Notes under the pieces: generated by a model
What the model saw: only the letters and a program-made list of their open reading frames with translations
What the model was told of the DNA's origin: nothing
Databases searched by the model: none
Assembly (NCBI GenBank): GCA_027924585.1
Contig: BSBM01000608.1
Location: 9,382,501-9,446,500, forward strand
Reading direction: 5' to 3'
Source: Larix kaempferi
Lineage: Eukaryota > Streptophyta > Pinopsida > Pinales > Pinaceae
Length of the DNA stretch: 64,000 nucleotides
Program-made: the position numbers and the translations under genes
Shown: one piece after another, positions 47,731-58,924 of the stretch
How the letters are laid out: each line of letters opens with the position of its first letter
How positions within the stretch are numbered: position 1 is the first letter of the stretch

Positions 47731-48360
47731 TAATTTTTGCAAAAGGAGGTTTTTACAAGGTATGTTTCTTCTTCTTCTCTACAAAAGGCACATTGAAGGA
47801 GTTTTTTTTTCTAAGGCATATTTACAAGAAGTTTTTCCAAACTATCTCTTTTCTTGTTGCATTTTTACAAAGAAGACATTTTTTGCAAAATGAGGTTTTT
47901 ACAAGCTATGTTTCTTCTTCTTCTTTACAAAAGGCACATTGAAGGAGTTTTTTTTTCCAAGGCATATTTGCAAGGGGTTTTTCCAAACTATCTTTTTTCT
48001 TATTGCATTTTTACAAAGAAGACATTTTTTGCAAAAGAAGGTTTTTACAAACTATGTCTTCTTCTTTTTTACAAAAGGCACATTGAAGGAGTTTTTCCAA
48101 CATATCTCTTTTTTATTGCATTTTTACAAAGAAGACATTTTTTGCAAAATGAGGTTTTTACAAGGTATGTTTCTTCTTTTTTCCAAAGGCACATTGAAGA
48201 AATTTTTTTTCTAAGGCATATAAATGCAAGAAGTTTTTTCCAAATATTTATTTTCTTGTTGTGTATTTGCAAAGAAAACATTTTTTTGAAAAAAAGATTT
48301 TTACAAAGTATGTTTCTTCTTCTTTTTTCCAAAACACATTGAAAGTGTTTTTTTTAAGGG
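47731..48360 (+). repeat. tandem array in the 5' UTR intron, five units of about 110-149 bp
   Basis: Units begin at tttttgcaaaa.gaggtttttacaa near 47738, 47881, 48029, 48139 and 48282 and contain aaaggcacattgaagga and tttttccaaa. Each unit repeats the region of the proposed splice donor (acaag|gtatgt at 47760/47761). That donor is intact again near 48165 but altered in other units. An open frame spans the array only because of the repeats. Confidence 0.8.
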
Positions 48361-48580
48361 ATATTTGCAAGGAGTTTTTTCAAAATATTTCTTTTCTTAG
48401 ACATGTTTGCAAGGATGTTTTTTTTTCAAAGTAGCTTTGCACTTTTTATTTAATTGAAAGAGGTTTTTTTCAAATAGTTGTTTTCAGTTCATGTTTTTAT
48501 AAATTCCGTAAATGTTTTTAAATCTTAATTTATTTGTTTTTACTATAAAGTAACATGATTCTTTAATTTATCGTCTATAG
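47761..48580 (+). other. proposed 5' UTR intron of the plus-strand gene
   Basis: A strong donor acaag|gtatgt at 47760/47761 and an acceptor gtctatag at 48580 would join a leader exon to a point 11 bases before the start ATG at 48592. The tandem array lies inside. This is inferred from splice motifs only. Confidence 0.5.
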
Positions 48581-48591
48581 ATTAAACAACC

Positions 48592-50150
48592 ATGGGCAAT
48601 AAGAGAAATCGTAAAAGAAAAGCTGATCGTAAACGTGATGATGATGATAATAGAGAGAAACAAAAACTCAGATATATTGCCAAAAAACAAAGGGTTGCTG
48701 AAACGGAAGAGAGAACTATTGAAGATATAAATACAGATTTACATGACAATGTTGAAGAAATGGAAATTGAAAATAGAGTACAAGAAGAACAAATTGAAGT
48801 TGAAAAGAACATTGTAGAAGATGTAAATAGTGATTTACATGCTAATGTCGATGAAATCAATATTGAAGATCAAGTTCAAAATCCAGAAATTGAACCTGGT
48901 ATGTATATATCATATATTTTCCAAATTCATTTTTTTATAATGAATTTTATTTTTTGATATATGTTAAATTTAATTTAATTTGATGTATAGGTACTTTTAC
49001 TATTGATGATGAAATGTTAGAAGACATTGATTGCGACAAATATGGAGAAAAACTACCAGTACATGTTGCACGATATCGTGCTACAAAATTTTATGATGAA
49101 GTTCTCAAAGATTACTCAATAGCAGGACAAGCACAAATTTTGAGATGTTTATTAGTGTCCAAGAAATTAGAAGGTGCTACATCGTTATTGGGTATTCACA
49201 AAGTAACAAAAGAGTCGAAATTGAAACAAAATGTGATGGAAAATATAGGCGATGCAATAAAAAAATTTGGAAAATCCAGGAAGAAAGATATCAGTGCTGC
49301 ACGTAAAGCAATTCATACAGCAATTCTTTCAGCTAGTACTAAACAAAAGCGTTTGACAACAGAACTAGCAAAAGCAGTTGGAACATCAAGAAAAACATTA
49401 TACAAACATAGCAAATTCAGAATGCAAATAGATGAAAATAATGAACTTGGTTGTTGGGCAATTATTTGTAGACAACCTTACAAAGATAGATTAGGAGCAG
49501 GGGTTAAAGATATTGTACGAGAATATTGGTTGGAACATGCTCGAGTTTCACCAAATGCAAGAGATGTGATACGCAAAAGAATATCACGAAATGTATATGA
49601 AAGCCAACCAAAACATATAATGGACATGACACAAGTACAATTGTTCAATAAATTCAAGGAAGATCATCGTGGAATTAATATATCAATCACTACATTTGTG
49701 CAACAAAAACCATGGTATGTTCGACCTATAACTATACGTGATACATGTTGTTGCCGTTATCATGTGCAATTTCAGTTATATTATGACACGTTTCTTGAAT
49801 TTGGTAAAATGTTTTGGACAAATTCACCACCTCCGCCGACGATACGTGAATTCATATCTCAAATTTTATGTGAGAGAAATCACGATGAAGTATTTTATTC
49901 AAAGAAATGTGTCAATGGAAAACATTGTCATCATTGTGGAAATTTGGTGTTATTCCACAATAAATACCCTATCGATAATGATCAATCGTTGTCAAATGTA
50001 AATGTTGATTGGAAGAGATACGAATACATCAACTATACTACAAGTTCTAGTGATTCACGTTCCAAAAGAATTGATTTGCTAGAAGACAAGATATGCGTCA
50101 CAGATTTTCTCAAAAAATTTCCTAACACTTCCCATTTTCTAACTTCATAA
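48592..50150 (+). CDS. transposase-like protein, 488 aa, lacking the expected catalytic C-terminus
   Basis: Two coding exons, 48592-48898 and 48991-50150, joined by donor CCTG|gtatg and acceptor tatag with the frame kept. Start context is accATGGGC. The protein begins with a basic stretch (KRNRKRKADRKRD, likely nuclear signal), followed by an acidic segment to about residue 105. A helix-turn-helix-like segment TELAKAVGTSRKTLYKHSKF lies at about 225-245, then PWYVRP at 343-348, and a Cys/His cluster: CCCRYH (355-360), C396, C409 and KHCHHC (413-418). From memory, transposon proteins in plants and animals with the WYVRP...CxCxxH...C...C..C layout continue into a DDE-type nuclease region. Here the frame stops after LKKF, and I see no such domain. 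Probably the DNA-binding part of a transposase. Confidence 0.75.
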
Positions 50151-50205
50151 CATTCATTGTCATCATTTCAAACACTTCCCATTTTCTAACTTCATAACAT
50201 TTCAA
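50124..50205. repeat. direct duplication at the 3' end of the plus-strand gene
   Basis: aacacttcccattttctaac followed by ttcataacatt occurs at about 50124 and again at about 50172. The first copy encodes the last residues and stop codon, so the gene end lies exactly on a rearrangement. Confidence 0.85.
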
Positions 50206-50460
50206 ACATTCATGCAAAACATATTATAAATATTATCAAAACTCATGCAAAACATATTCTAAACATTTACCAAATGAGAAATAATGGACATGTACTCATG
50301 TATATAATCCAAAAAAGAGTTGATGAACTTGTGAATTCAATGTCCATATATATATAATCAAAAAATAAATACCCTCCATGTTCAAAACAACACCAATATA
50401 TAGATATCAACAAAAACTATAAAGTCTGAACCACTATCCATCTCGACCAATATCTTTCCA

Positions 50461-52679
50461 CTATTTTCCACTAGGACCTTCCCTGGGACTCAACTCCACC
50501 TACAACACACAAAAAAACAAATTATAAATTTAGATCATAAATTATTTAAACAATTTTAAACTAAATTCAAAATATTAAGATATTAAACTCATCTACAAAA
50601 CAATTCAATTATTAAAAAAATCGTACATCAAATTCTTTGGATGCATATCCACCACTTTTTTCCCCTAGAGACTTTCCTTTGGCTCCAAAAGATCTAAAAG
50701 AGCCAAGCTGCAACATGTACAAAAACAATTTTCAAATAAATCAAAAAAATATATTTAAACATTAAACTTATGTCAAAATTCATTTCTAGTTCGACAAAAT
50801 TACCTCAGTGCCAATATCGGCATTCATTAAAGACCCCACATCTTCGCCCCCAATTTCCAAGTGGTCTCTTTCCTAAAATTTAAATTTTGTTAGTAAATAA
50901 AACATAGTAGATACAAATAATAAATTAAGCAAATTAACTTAAAACCAAAACAAAAAAATTAAAATCATTAGCTCACAAGAGATGGTAAACCATCTAAAAA
51001 GTTGGAATCTAATGAAACCTGCATAGATAAGTCAAATTAACAATAAGATACATTGATATTTATTAAAATTCAAGTAATCAAAAAAAATATCATGTTCAAT
51101 CATAAATATTATAATTAAAATACCTCTCCTGAGCGCTCTTCATTTTGACTAGGATGCTCTTGATTTTGACTACTGGAGACTCGAAAATTATTTGCATTTA
51201 ACATTCTCGTAAACTACAAACAAAATACATTTGCTTAATATACTTATTCCCATGTAGCAAAATATTCAATTCAAAATGATTAATAAAAAATCAAATAGAT
51301 TATCATAGCATAATCAACAAACCTCTCCCATGCTCGATGTGTCATTAGATAACACATCTGAAGCTATATCTCGACAAGACTTAGCATAAGCCCTGAGATC
51401 ATCAATGCTCAATGCATCTACCTCGTCATTCGTCTTGTAGACAAAACTCTGACGAAGAATAGCGCGAGCCTTCTCTCGCCCCAAACCAACTTCTACTCCT
51501 GCAAGAGCTGAAGCTAAACCATCACCTACTGATTCCCTTCCAATTGTCCCTAGTTGAGATGTTGTCTCCATCTCTGATCTTAAAGCCACAACCCTTGGTG
51601 GACGAGGTATCTCAGGTGGAGGTTGTATAGTGGCAGGGTCTCTAAGAGCACCTTTTCTATTATATATTCTACCCTTTCCAGCTCCATAAAAGTCAGAGGG
51701 AACATCAGTATAGTTAGGCTTCATACCTAGAAAAAACTCCGCATAAAAAAATCTAGCAAAATAATTAGGAACCTCATCGTTCCAAGGCAATCGACCATAA
51801 GCTGCAAGAAATCGATCATATATGAAATGTGCAATTTGAGGATGCTTGAAATATTGCACTTTCAACATTTTTCGCTTAAGGCCTTCTTTGAAATTGAACA
51901 TTGAATTGGCTTGTTCTCTACTGACTCTCTCCTTCACAACCTCCCACTTATCTGGACCCATAACTTGCTCCTTTCGCATCCGCATCAAATGAACAAAACT
52001 ATTTGTAGTTGGTCCAAGTTCATCGTATGCATCAATGAATTTTTGCAAAGATGCCAAAACAACCTCTAGACTTTGTCGACTCTCTGGAGGGAGATCCAAA
52101 GAACAAAGATCATTGTTCAACCTGTCATAGTGGGATTTACAACTTTCAAGAATAGTTTGTTGCACAACACCTCGCCATGGAAGCTCATCAGGTAAATCAG
52201 ACGGATACGTTGATATGGGTGTACACCCCTCAGCTAGTGGAACATATGTTGTCCTAGCTCTAGGAGGAACTTCAGGACCCTGCTCTCCACCCACACCTAT
52301 TCCATCATCTATATTCCTATCTTGATCTTCCCCTCGCTCCATCGAATTACGCACATCTTCTGAACATCGCTCTGCTTCAAATATAGCCGTAGTCAAAAAT
52401 TAACTTTTTCCATAAATTCAACACACAAAAAATACAAATTATACATTATTAAACATTAATGTTCATACCAACAGAACGTTGGGATCGACGCTCTCCCACA
52501 AAAGACAAAGGAGAATCATTTGTACCCCCTCGAACTTGTTGGTGATCAAACGATTGGGACCCATGCAATAAACCTGAACCCTGCGGTGAATTCGACAACC
52601 TTCGACTACCAATTGGAACACCAATTCCTGAAGATTGTGATGACCTCCTACGCTTTCCCTTCGCAGACTCTCTTTCCAT
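50461..52679 (-). CDS. 526-aa protein of unknown function, seven coding exons
   Basis: Exons on the minus strand: 52679-52469, 52371-51323, 51213-51124, 51018-50977, 50872-50804, 50707-50627, 50499-50461. Every intron has GT-AG ends (for example GTTG|gtatga, gcag|AGCG, gagag|gtttgt, tgtag|TTTACG) and the frame holds across all six junctions, with no stop before TAG at 50461. The N-terminus is Ser/Arg-rich with a basic patch GKRRRSS (8-14). The best-conserved-looking part, about 130-310, is helical and includes ELPWRGVVQQ, YDELGPTTNSFVH, FKHPQIAHFIYDRFLAAYGRLPW and YFARFFYAEFFLG. A Pro-rich linker and small Ser/Gly-rich exons follow. I recognise no domain. An intact seven-exon frame amid decayed repeats suggests recent function, perhaps as the element's accessory protein or a captured host gene. 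Confidence 0.8.
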
Positions 52680-52719
52680 TTGATATAACTTCTAAATTTA
52701 CACAAACATTAACATATTG

Positions 52720-53500
52720 AAAATGTACATAACTACCACTACAAGCATCAAGCCAATATTTGATTAAAAACTCCAACAAAATTTAAGTCCCCCTCCTAAC
52801 TCTAATTAATTAACTAAAATTCCTTACCCTACCTAATATTGCAACATAAAGAACATATCTAATAATCATTTCATTATAAAACACAATTAATTGAAATAGT
52901 ATAATAACCTTAAAAACTTTTAATCCAACAAATATGTTTGAATTATATATGTCAACAAACAAACATCTCACTAAACATATATATGTATTCTTATTAAAAG
53001 AATTCTAACTTATATTTATGATAATACAATTTACACACATTGAAGTTGTACATGTTAACTCTACAAACTCAAAACATATCTATTAAAAATCTGCATACAA
53101 AATGCAGAGCTTCCTCAAATAGTAGAACATAAATATACCCTTATTAAGAAACTTCTAGTTAAGATCTTTGATAAAACAATTTACAAACATTGATGTTGTA
53201 CATGTTCATTCTACAAAATTAAAAACATCTCTTAAGATCTGCGTAAAAAATGTAGAGCCACCTAAAATATTATAACTTACTTTCTTTTGTAAGTTACTCT
53301 CCTAACTCTAAGAACAATATTGCAGCATAAACATGACATCAATAATCATCCCATATTGTAATAGTTCAATCACCTTCCTAATTTTTAAACTATCACTTAT
53401 GTTTTCATTCTATATCTCGATAAACAAACATTCCTTAATTTTTATAAAAAAAATAGTTAATAACTTACAATATTGAATATTTAAGTGACTTTCTAAGTTA
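52720..53500. other. probable 5' UTR intron of the minus-strand gene, no ORF
   Basis: AT-rich, with a divergent duplication (acaatttacacacattgaagttgtacatgtt near 53027 and acaatttacaaacattgatgttgtacatgtt near 53176). Confidence 0.4.
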
Positions 53501-53502
53501 AC

Positions 53503-53757
53503 TCTGCTCATGAACAAAGTTCATGAACAGAGTTCATGAACTCAATTGATATTCTTGTACCTGACTTAACATCGTCACACCACATGTTGATCATTTATAA
53601 AGTTGTTTAATTTCATGCATATCATAGCATATCATGAACAGAACTCTGTTCATGAACAGAACTCTGTTCATGAACAGAACTCTGTTCATGAACAGAACTC
53701 TGTTCATGAACAGAGTTCTGTTCATGAACAGAACTCTGTTCATGAACAGAACTTCTA
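53503..53757. repeat. TTCATGAA palindrome array, block 1
   Basis: Repeated gttcatgaacagaactct units of 18 bp, with one switch of orientation around 53700-53725. Each unit contains the palindrome TGTTCATGAACA. A few separate copies lie at 53508-53540. Confidence 0.95.
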
Positions 53758-54271
53758 TGATAGCAAATGAACATTCATGGTTGATGGAGTAGTAGTAAGT
53801 TCATAGTTTTCATGATATTATACAGATACCCAATTCCAAGTAGGAGGTTGAGATTCATTGTTGAATGCATGTCATTAGATTGAATCGAAAGGACTGCCTA
53901 CTTGGAATGCATGTCATTATCATTGTGAAAGGGTAATGATTCCTCCTAGAGGTTGAGATTCATTGTTGTATTAGCTAGTACTATTATATTAATCATATTC
54001 TTAGAACTGCCCCATAAAAAAAACCAAAAGATGAGGGTTGAAGACATAATGTAATCCTAAAGGTGAAGTGCAAGCACTCATAAGCATGAATAATCATGTA
54101 GTTCTAATACCCTTATCTGAAATCACATATAAAGCCTAATCAAAGCATTATACTATTCTTAGTAAAGCTAACCAAGCTTTAATAATTGTAAAGCTATCCT
54201 TATATTTTCTCTGCATCTTAGGATTAAACTGCAATCACTATAACAGTTCACATCTAACCTATAAATAATGG

Positions 54272-54487
54272 TATTCTGTTCATGAACAGAACTCTGTTCA
54301 TGAACAGAGTTCACGAACAGAACTCTGTTCATGAACAGAGTTCACGAACAGAACTCTGTTCATGAACAGAGTTCACGAACAGAACTCTGTTCATGAACAG
54401 AGTTCACGAACAGAACTCTGTTCATGAACAGAGTTCACGAACAGAACTCTGTTAATGAACTGTTCATGAACAGAGTTCATGAACATA
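54272..54487. repeat. TTCATGAA palindrome array, block 2
   Basis: About six tandem copies of a 31-bp unit, gttcatgaacagagttcacg plus aacagaactct, in which intact (TTCATGAA) and altered (TTCACGAA) sites alternate. It lies in the proposed 5' UTR intron of the minus-strand gene. Confidence 0.95.
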
Positions 54488-54613
54488 AAACTGATTCTCT
54501 AAAATAAAAATTGCATTTAAAACATTTAACCTTCCATTTAAGACCCATTACAGATTTTTTTAATTTTAAGACTGCCAACAACATAAAAACAAATTTAACA
54601 TAACGATGCATAC

Positions 54614-55215
54614 CTGTATAAAAAAATGCAGTGAAGAATCGTCGATCCCAACGCCACCTCTATTCACCCCAGCAACGCTCAAAACAACACCTATTTCCTT
54701 CACAAACAACAACTAACGTAATCAGATAAGCCATGTAACATACACAAACTAAATCATTACTTCATAAGCAAAACGAAAAATCATTACGTCATAAGCAAAA
54801 CGAAAACACACCTTCAACCGTTCAGCTAAAACAGCAGCACCGTCAAAGCAGCAACCCACCAGTACACACCTGCCAACGACAACAGACCAACCGACACGGT
54901 ACCTCCAACGAGCAGCAGCTGACGCAAATCATACCCCGACGAAACGTTAAAGCCCACGATCAACAGCAAAACTAACAACAACCCAACGAATACGCTGCTT
55001 AGAACAAACAGAGCCGAGGAGCGACAGGGGAAATAGAGCAGACGCGACTCGCCGAGAAAGAGCGAGCAGTGGAACGCAAGCAGCGCGGAGAGCAGCGGGG
55101 TGGCGAGCAGCGGGGTGGCGAGCAGCGGGGTGGGGCGTCGGCAGGGTGGCAAATGTCTACTGCGGGCCCATGCGGGGTCCAAAGAAATCCAACAGAGAAT
55201 GCCAAATGGCAGCCG
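54614..55215 (-). other. GC-rich leader of the minus-strand gene, probable non-coding exons
   Basis: Much GC-richer than the rest. Minus-strand splice donors GGTTGAAG|gtgtgt (at about 54812) and TATACAG|gtatgc (at about 54614) suggest one or two leader exons. A 15-bp unit (ggggtggcgagcagc) is repeated three times near 55096-55135. Open frames here (54826-55205) look incidental. Confidence 0.4.
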
Positions 55216-55221
55216 ATGCTG

Positions 55222-55236
55222 TCTTTTTATGCCGAA
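55222..55236 (-). promoter_or_regulatory. TATA-like sequence of the minus-strand gene
   Basis: The minus strand reads cggcataaaaagac directly inside the right palindrome array, so transcription would start near 55200 and run left. Confidence 0.4.
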
Positions 55237-55239
55237 AAT

Positions 55240-55560
55240 TTATTCGGCCGAATAATTATTCGGCCGAATAATTATTCGGCCGAATAATTATTCGGCCGAA
55301 TAATTATTCGGCCGAAAACTTGTTCGGCCGAATAATTACTCGGCCGAATAATTATTCGGCCGAATAAACTATTGCCCGAAATTTTTTTCCGTCCGGCAAC
55401 CGTTTGCACAAATTTCAAGAGTCTCCGTTAAACGGGACGGAGAACTGTTTGTGGTTATTCGGCCGAATAACCTTAAAATTATTCGGCCGAATAATGTAAG
55501 TTATTCGGCCGAATAATTATTTTTATTCGGCCGAATAATATTTTTATTCGGCCGAATAAC
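55240..55560. repeat. right array of ATTCGGCCGAAT palindromes
   Basis: Thirteen CGGCCGA sites, ten of them with the full 12-bp palindrome. Eight are in 15-16-bp tandem at 55240-55365, and five are spaced by about 22 bp at 55455-55560. The array ends about 65 bp from the right terminus. Confidence 0.95.
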
Positions 55561-55576
55561 TTCCGCTAAGACGATT

Positions 55577-55624
55577 TTGCACTGATTTCTCACGAAAGTG
55601 TTACCCACCTTCACGTTTTCACCC
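55577..55624 (-). repeat. right terminal inverted repeat
   Basis: Reverse complement of the left terminus; see the element entry. Ends ...cgttttcaccc at 55624. Confidence 0.85.
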
Positions 55625-55632
55625 TATTATAT

Positions 55633-55669
<37 letters not shown>
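55633..55669. repeat. (TA)n microsatellite flanking the transposon
   Basis: TA run of about 35 bases, immediately right of the element. Confidence 0.95.
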
Positions 55670-55672
<3 letters not shown>

Positions 55673-58600
55673 TTACTAGATTTCAAGGTTTTAAGGTATA
55701 TAGTTATTTTAATATATATCAATATAATTATTTTATATTAATATTAACTTTTAAAAACAAAATATAATATAGTGATTTCATCTTATATTCCATTTGTAAA
55801 TACTAATATAAGTTATATATATAAACTAAACCAACAATATATATATATATATATAAACCAAACAATCAAACCTAAAAACAAATTTAACTATTTACAAATA
55901 TTTTTAGAAGGTTATATATATAAACCAAACCAACAAAACTATATATATATATACCAAATAATCAAAATAAAAAACAAAACTATTTACAATGTTTTTTTAG
56001 AAACAATTAATCATAGTATACAATTAATTATTTTCAACTCTAAAGTAAGGGTTTTGGCACCACAAATTTTATCACTATGTGAAGAATAGTTTTTTCACAT
56101 TGAAAAAGAGTTTTGGCACAATGAATAGGGTTTCAAAAACAAAAATAGAAAAAAAACAAAAACAAAATATAACAAAAGCATTCATTTTCATTTTGAGTTG
56201 CGTGTGAAACTGAATTTTGAGTTCCCGCTAAACTATGAATTGGTAATGAAACCTAAACCTGAACCTTCCAAGAAAAGGAGAGGTCCAAGGACCGATTAAA
56301 CCCGCAACGATGTTGTGCTCATTGTCCTCATTCAAGTGCGGAGACAACCTTGAGAATCTGCAACTTGTTCAAGAGCAAGGAGACACGTATGGGGTTTCGA
56401 TCTTTTTGAACTTAGGTACCATTTTGATTATTTGTTTCGAATTTCCTTCTCATTCATTTAGGTTAGGTTATTGACCATAAAATATTATCAGATGGGTTTG
56501 AGTATGATCTGGTTGTTTCCATTCCCTTATAGACATGTAGGAAAAATATGGCATCATAAAGAATGCACACAAATTGTTTGACAAAATGCTTCAATGAGAC
56601 ATTGTCTCCTGGACAACATTGATTGCAAGGTATTTACATGGACGGGTCCTTCCCTTCGCATAGATCAGTATCTCACACAGATTGTTGTCACCTTCCCTTC
56701 ATTGACCCCTCCAAAATAGTTTTCATCCATACCCATAGTAGTTCATTCGTAACATGGGGCGCCGTTCAAGGAAACACTATAGTGAGTGAGATATAACCCT
56801 ATTATGGGTCGGTATGGTAGTTCAGGACCGGGGCATAACTAGCTCAATGATGGGGGAGTTGGGAAATATTTGAAAGAATGCACCTAAAGAAACCCATTCT
56901 CCAACTCAAAAATAGGGAAGGACATAATCTATCTATCAATATTCATTCGTTGAACACATATTCTATTCAAAGTTGTTCTATCTATATTTTATCTCAATGG
57001 GCCCTCTGAAATATTACTTCTTGGTGTGATCTTCCTACTAGAACCACTGGACCAGATTAGATCCTTATCTTTGGAGGAGGGCCATATTCTTGTGATCGGT
57101 TGTGGAGATAATTAACATAGATAATGATGAACATGCTGCAAAAATTGACAGCAAAGTTCGGGCACATCAAAAAATAGATGCAGCTCAAGGTGGATGTAAT
57201 GTTGCCCTGCTAAAAAGTAGCTAACCAAGTTACATGGCCAGAGAAAAGTTGTAATTATGAATTATGATCTCTTTTTTTTTGTGCATTTCCTTTCAAACAA
57301 TTGTTGTATCCTTAGATTGATAAAGATAAGATAGTTTTAATAATATCCAACAAAAGATTACAATAAGCTAGTCAATGGGAAGTAACACAATGATTTTCTC
57401 ACTAGGAAGTAGGATATGACTTATGCTAACATTGTTGTTAGATCAATGGAAAATTCCTTACTCAGTGGTTTGTTATCCGGGTGTGTTGGTTTTGTTTTGC
57501 ATTGGTAGCAATTCCTTAATTAGGGAAAGTTGAAGAATCTATTGCATACTATACGTCCCTTTATTAGAAGTGCTTCAAGAAACATGTCCTGTGGTGCTCC
57601 ACTGCAAAGCGTGGATTTCCTTTGACTTGAGTATCGGGTTTGAGGGGTATCTATTCACCAAAAATTCCTGGAATTTGTATCCACTCTCATCCTGTCGAAA
57701 CTCATACCATACAGGAAGGGCGAATAGCAATTAAAATGGAACCCTTAATCACTCAAGGAACTTGTCCTTACGTGGCCTCACTTATAAAACAGTAGAACGA
57801 GTCTTATTTATAAGCACTGATACCTATGAGATGCTATCCCTCATAAAATGCCTTAGCATGTATCTTATTTTGGACACATATTTTTTTATTGCTCGAATGA
57901 AGGTTTAAAAATATTGCATTGATGTGCATACACTTTCTCCAAGTTCACAGTTGAAATTGTTGGAAGCCTCAAATATCAGTAGCTATTGAAGAATGTTTCC
58001 ATTTTGCACTAAAAATGGAAAGGATCTTGCAATTAAGGCATGTGTTTACATTTTACATTCAAATTGTTTTCTATTGTTTGATATTTAGTTCATGTACTGG
58101 AAATCAACTCCTTGTGTTGTGTGCTGACAATCGTCCCCCTTTCAGGGGCCTCGGTTGCTCAATCTACTCCAAAAACATTGTCAACAACAGTTTTTGTAGC
58201 TTCTAAGGAGTGTGATCCACATACCGATGAATTTTCAAACATGGAATGCCCGTCCCTTGAACATGTCAACGCTGAACAAAGTGGGAGACAATCAGATTTG
58301 GTCTCCACTAACTATTATGCCACTAGAATGAGATCCAAAATCAAATTCGTTCTCAATTGAAAAGATATTTATAGAATAGTATAGGATTTATGTTTTTTAT
58401 GACAAACTATTTCATGTGAACAGACAACCAACTACATTATGTTGATCTCTTCTTTGCCTTATTTAATAGATGCCAAAGTTAGAATATACTCGAAGATCAA
58501 TAGAGCACCAAGCCAGTTGTTTGTATTTAGGAAGTTACATACATATCCATCCTCACTGCAATGGCCATGGTACCATATCTTATATGATCCCATCATTTGC

Positions 58601-58900
58601 ATATAAATATGGTCCAACATTCCTTAGAGTCCACCAGACTCCTACATGTAACAATCTACTTGCATGAAAGTATATTTTTCCCTAGAGTGGGCTTGGAGAG
58701 CATAGACTAGTCTTTCCAAGGCTGCCAAGAATCACAACTGGCCCTTCCCACTTTACTTAGAATACAACATCCTTGTTGTATTCTCTAGAAGAAGATGCAG
58801 GAAAACACCTCTAACTTTTTAGGTATCTCCTCTCACTTCTGGAGAAATCCATAACCATGCCTTTAACTTTTTAGGGATTTCCTTTATGTCCTACACTGAA
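55670..58900. other. no gene seen
   Basis: The first 400 bp are AT-rich with further short TA runs. Beyond that the composition is mixed. Frames at 58015-58360 and elsewhere show no motif, and I found no convincing splice-linked coding sequence or repeat. Confidence 0.4.
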
Positions 58901-58924
58901 GACTTGGGGTTCATCATTGTTTGA

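Larger units (their letters stand above)
46641..55624. mobile_element. 8,984-bp DNA transposon with two convergent spliced genes
   Basis: The left end reads GGGTGAAAAAATGAAGATGG. The right end, on the other strand, reads GGGTGAAAACGTGAAGGTGG. Nineteen of the first 22 bases match, and a further tcgtgagaaa block matches inside both ends. Both outer flanks have TATT (46637-46640 and 55625-55628), a possible 4-bp target duplication, although the flanks are AT-rich. Inside lie two palindrome arrays (47475-47595, 55240-55560), two tandem arrays, a plus-strand transposase-like gene and a minus-strand gene of unknown function. Elements with 4-bp duplications include Sola, Academ and Ginger; I cannot choose among them from sequence alone. 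Confidence 0.85.

Noticed and set aside
47854-48342. 162-codon plus-strand open frame
   Set aside because: It is created by the tandem array: the same peptide pattern (HFYKEDIFCK) recurs with each unit, and the region fits an intron.
53503-54487. Possible CRISPR array
   Set aside because: The units are head-to-tail palindromes with no unique spacers, in plant DNA.
54826-55205. Minus-strand open frames rich in Pro/Cys/Arg
   Set aside because: They arise from the GC-rich repeated ggggtggcgagcagc units and lie in a probable non-coding leader with splice donors.
55772-56089. 105-codon plus frame rich in Tyr/Ile
   Set aside because: It is produced by TA-rich microsatellite sequence.
58015-58360. 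Possible small secreted protein
   Set aside because: An early hydrophobic stretch is present, but the overlapping frames have no supporting splice sites, motif or conservation signal.
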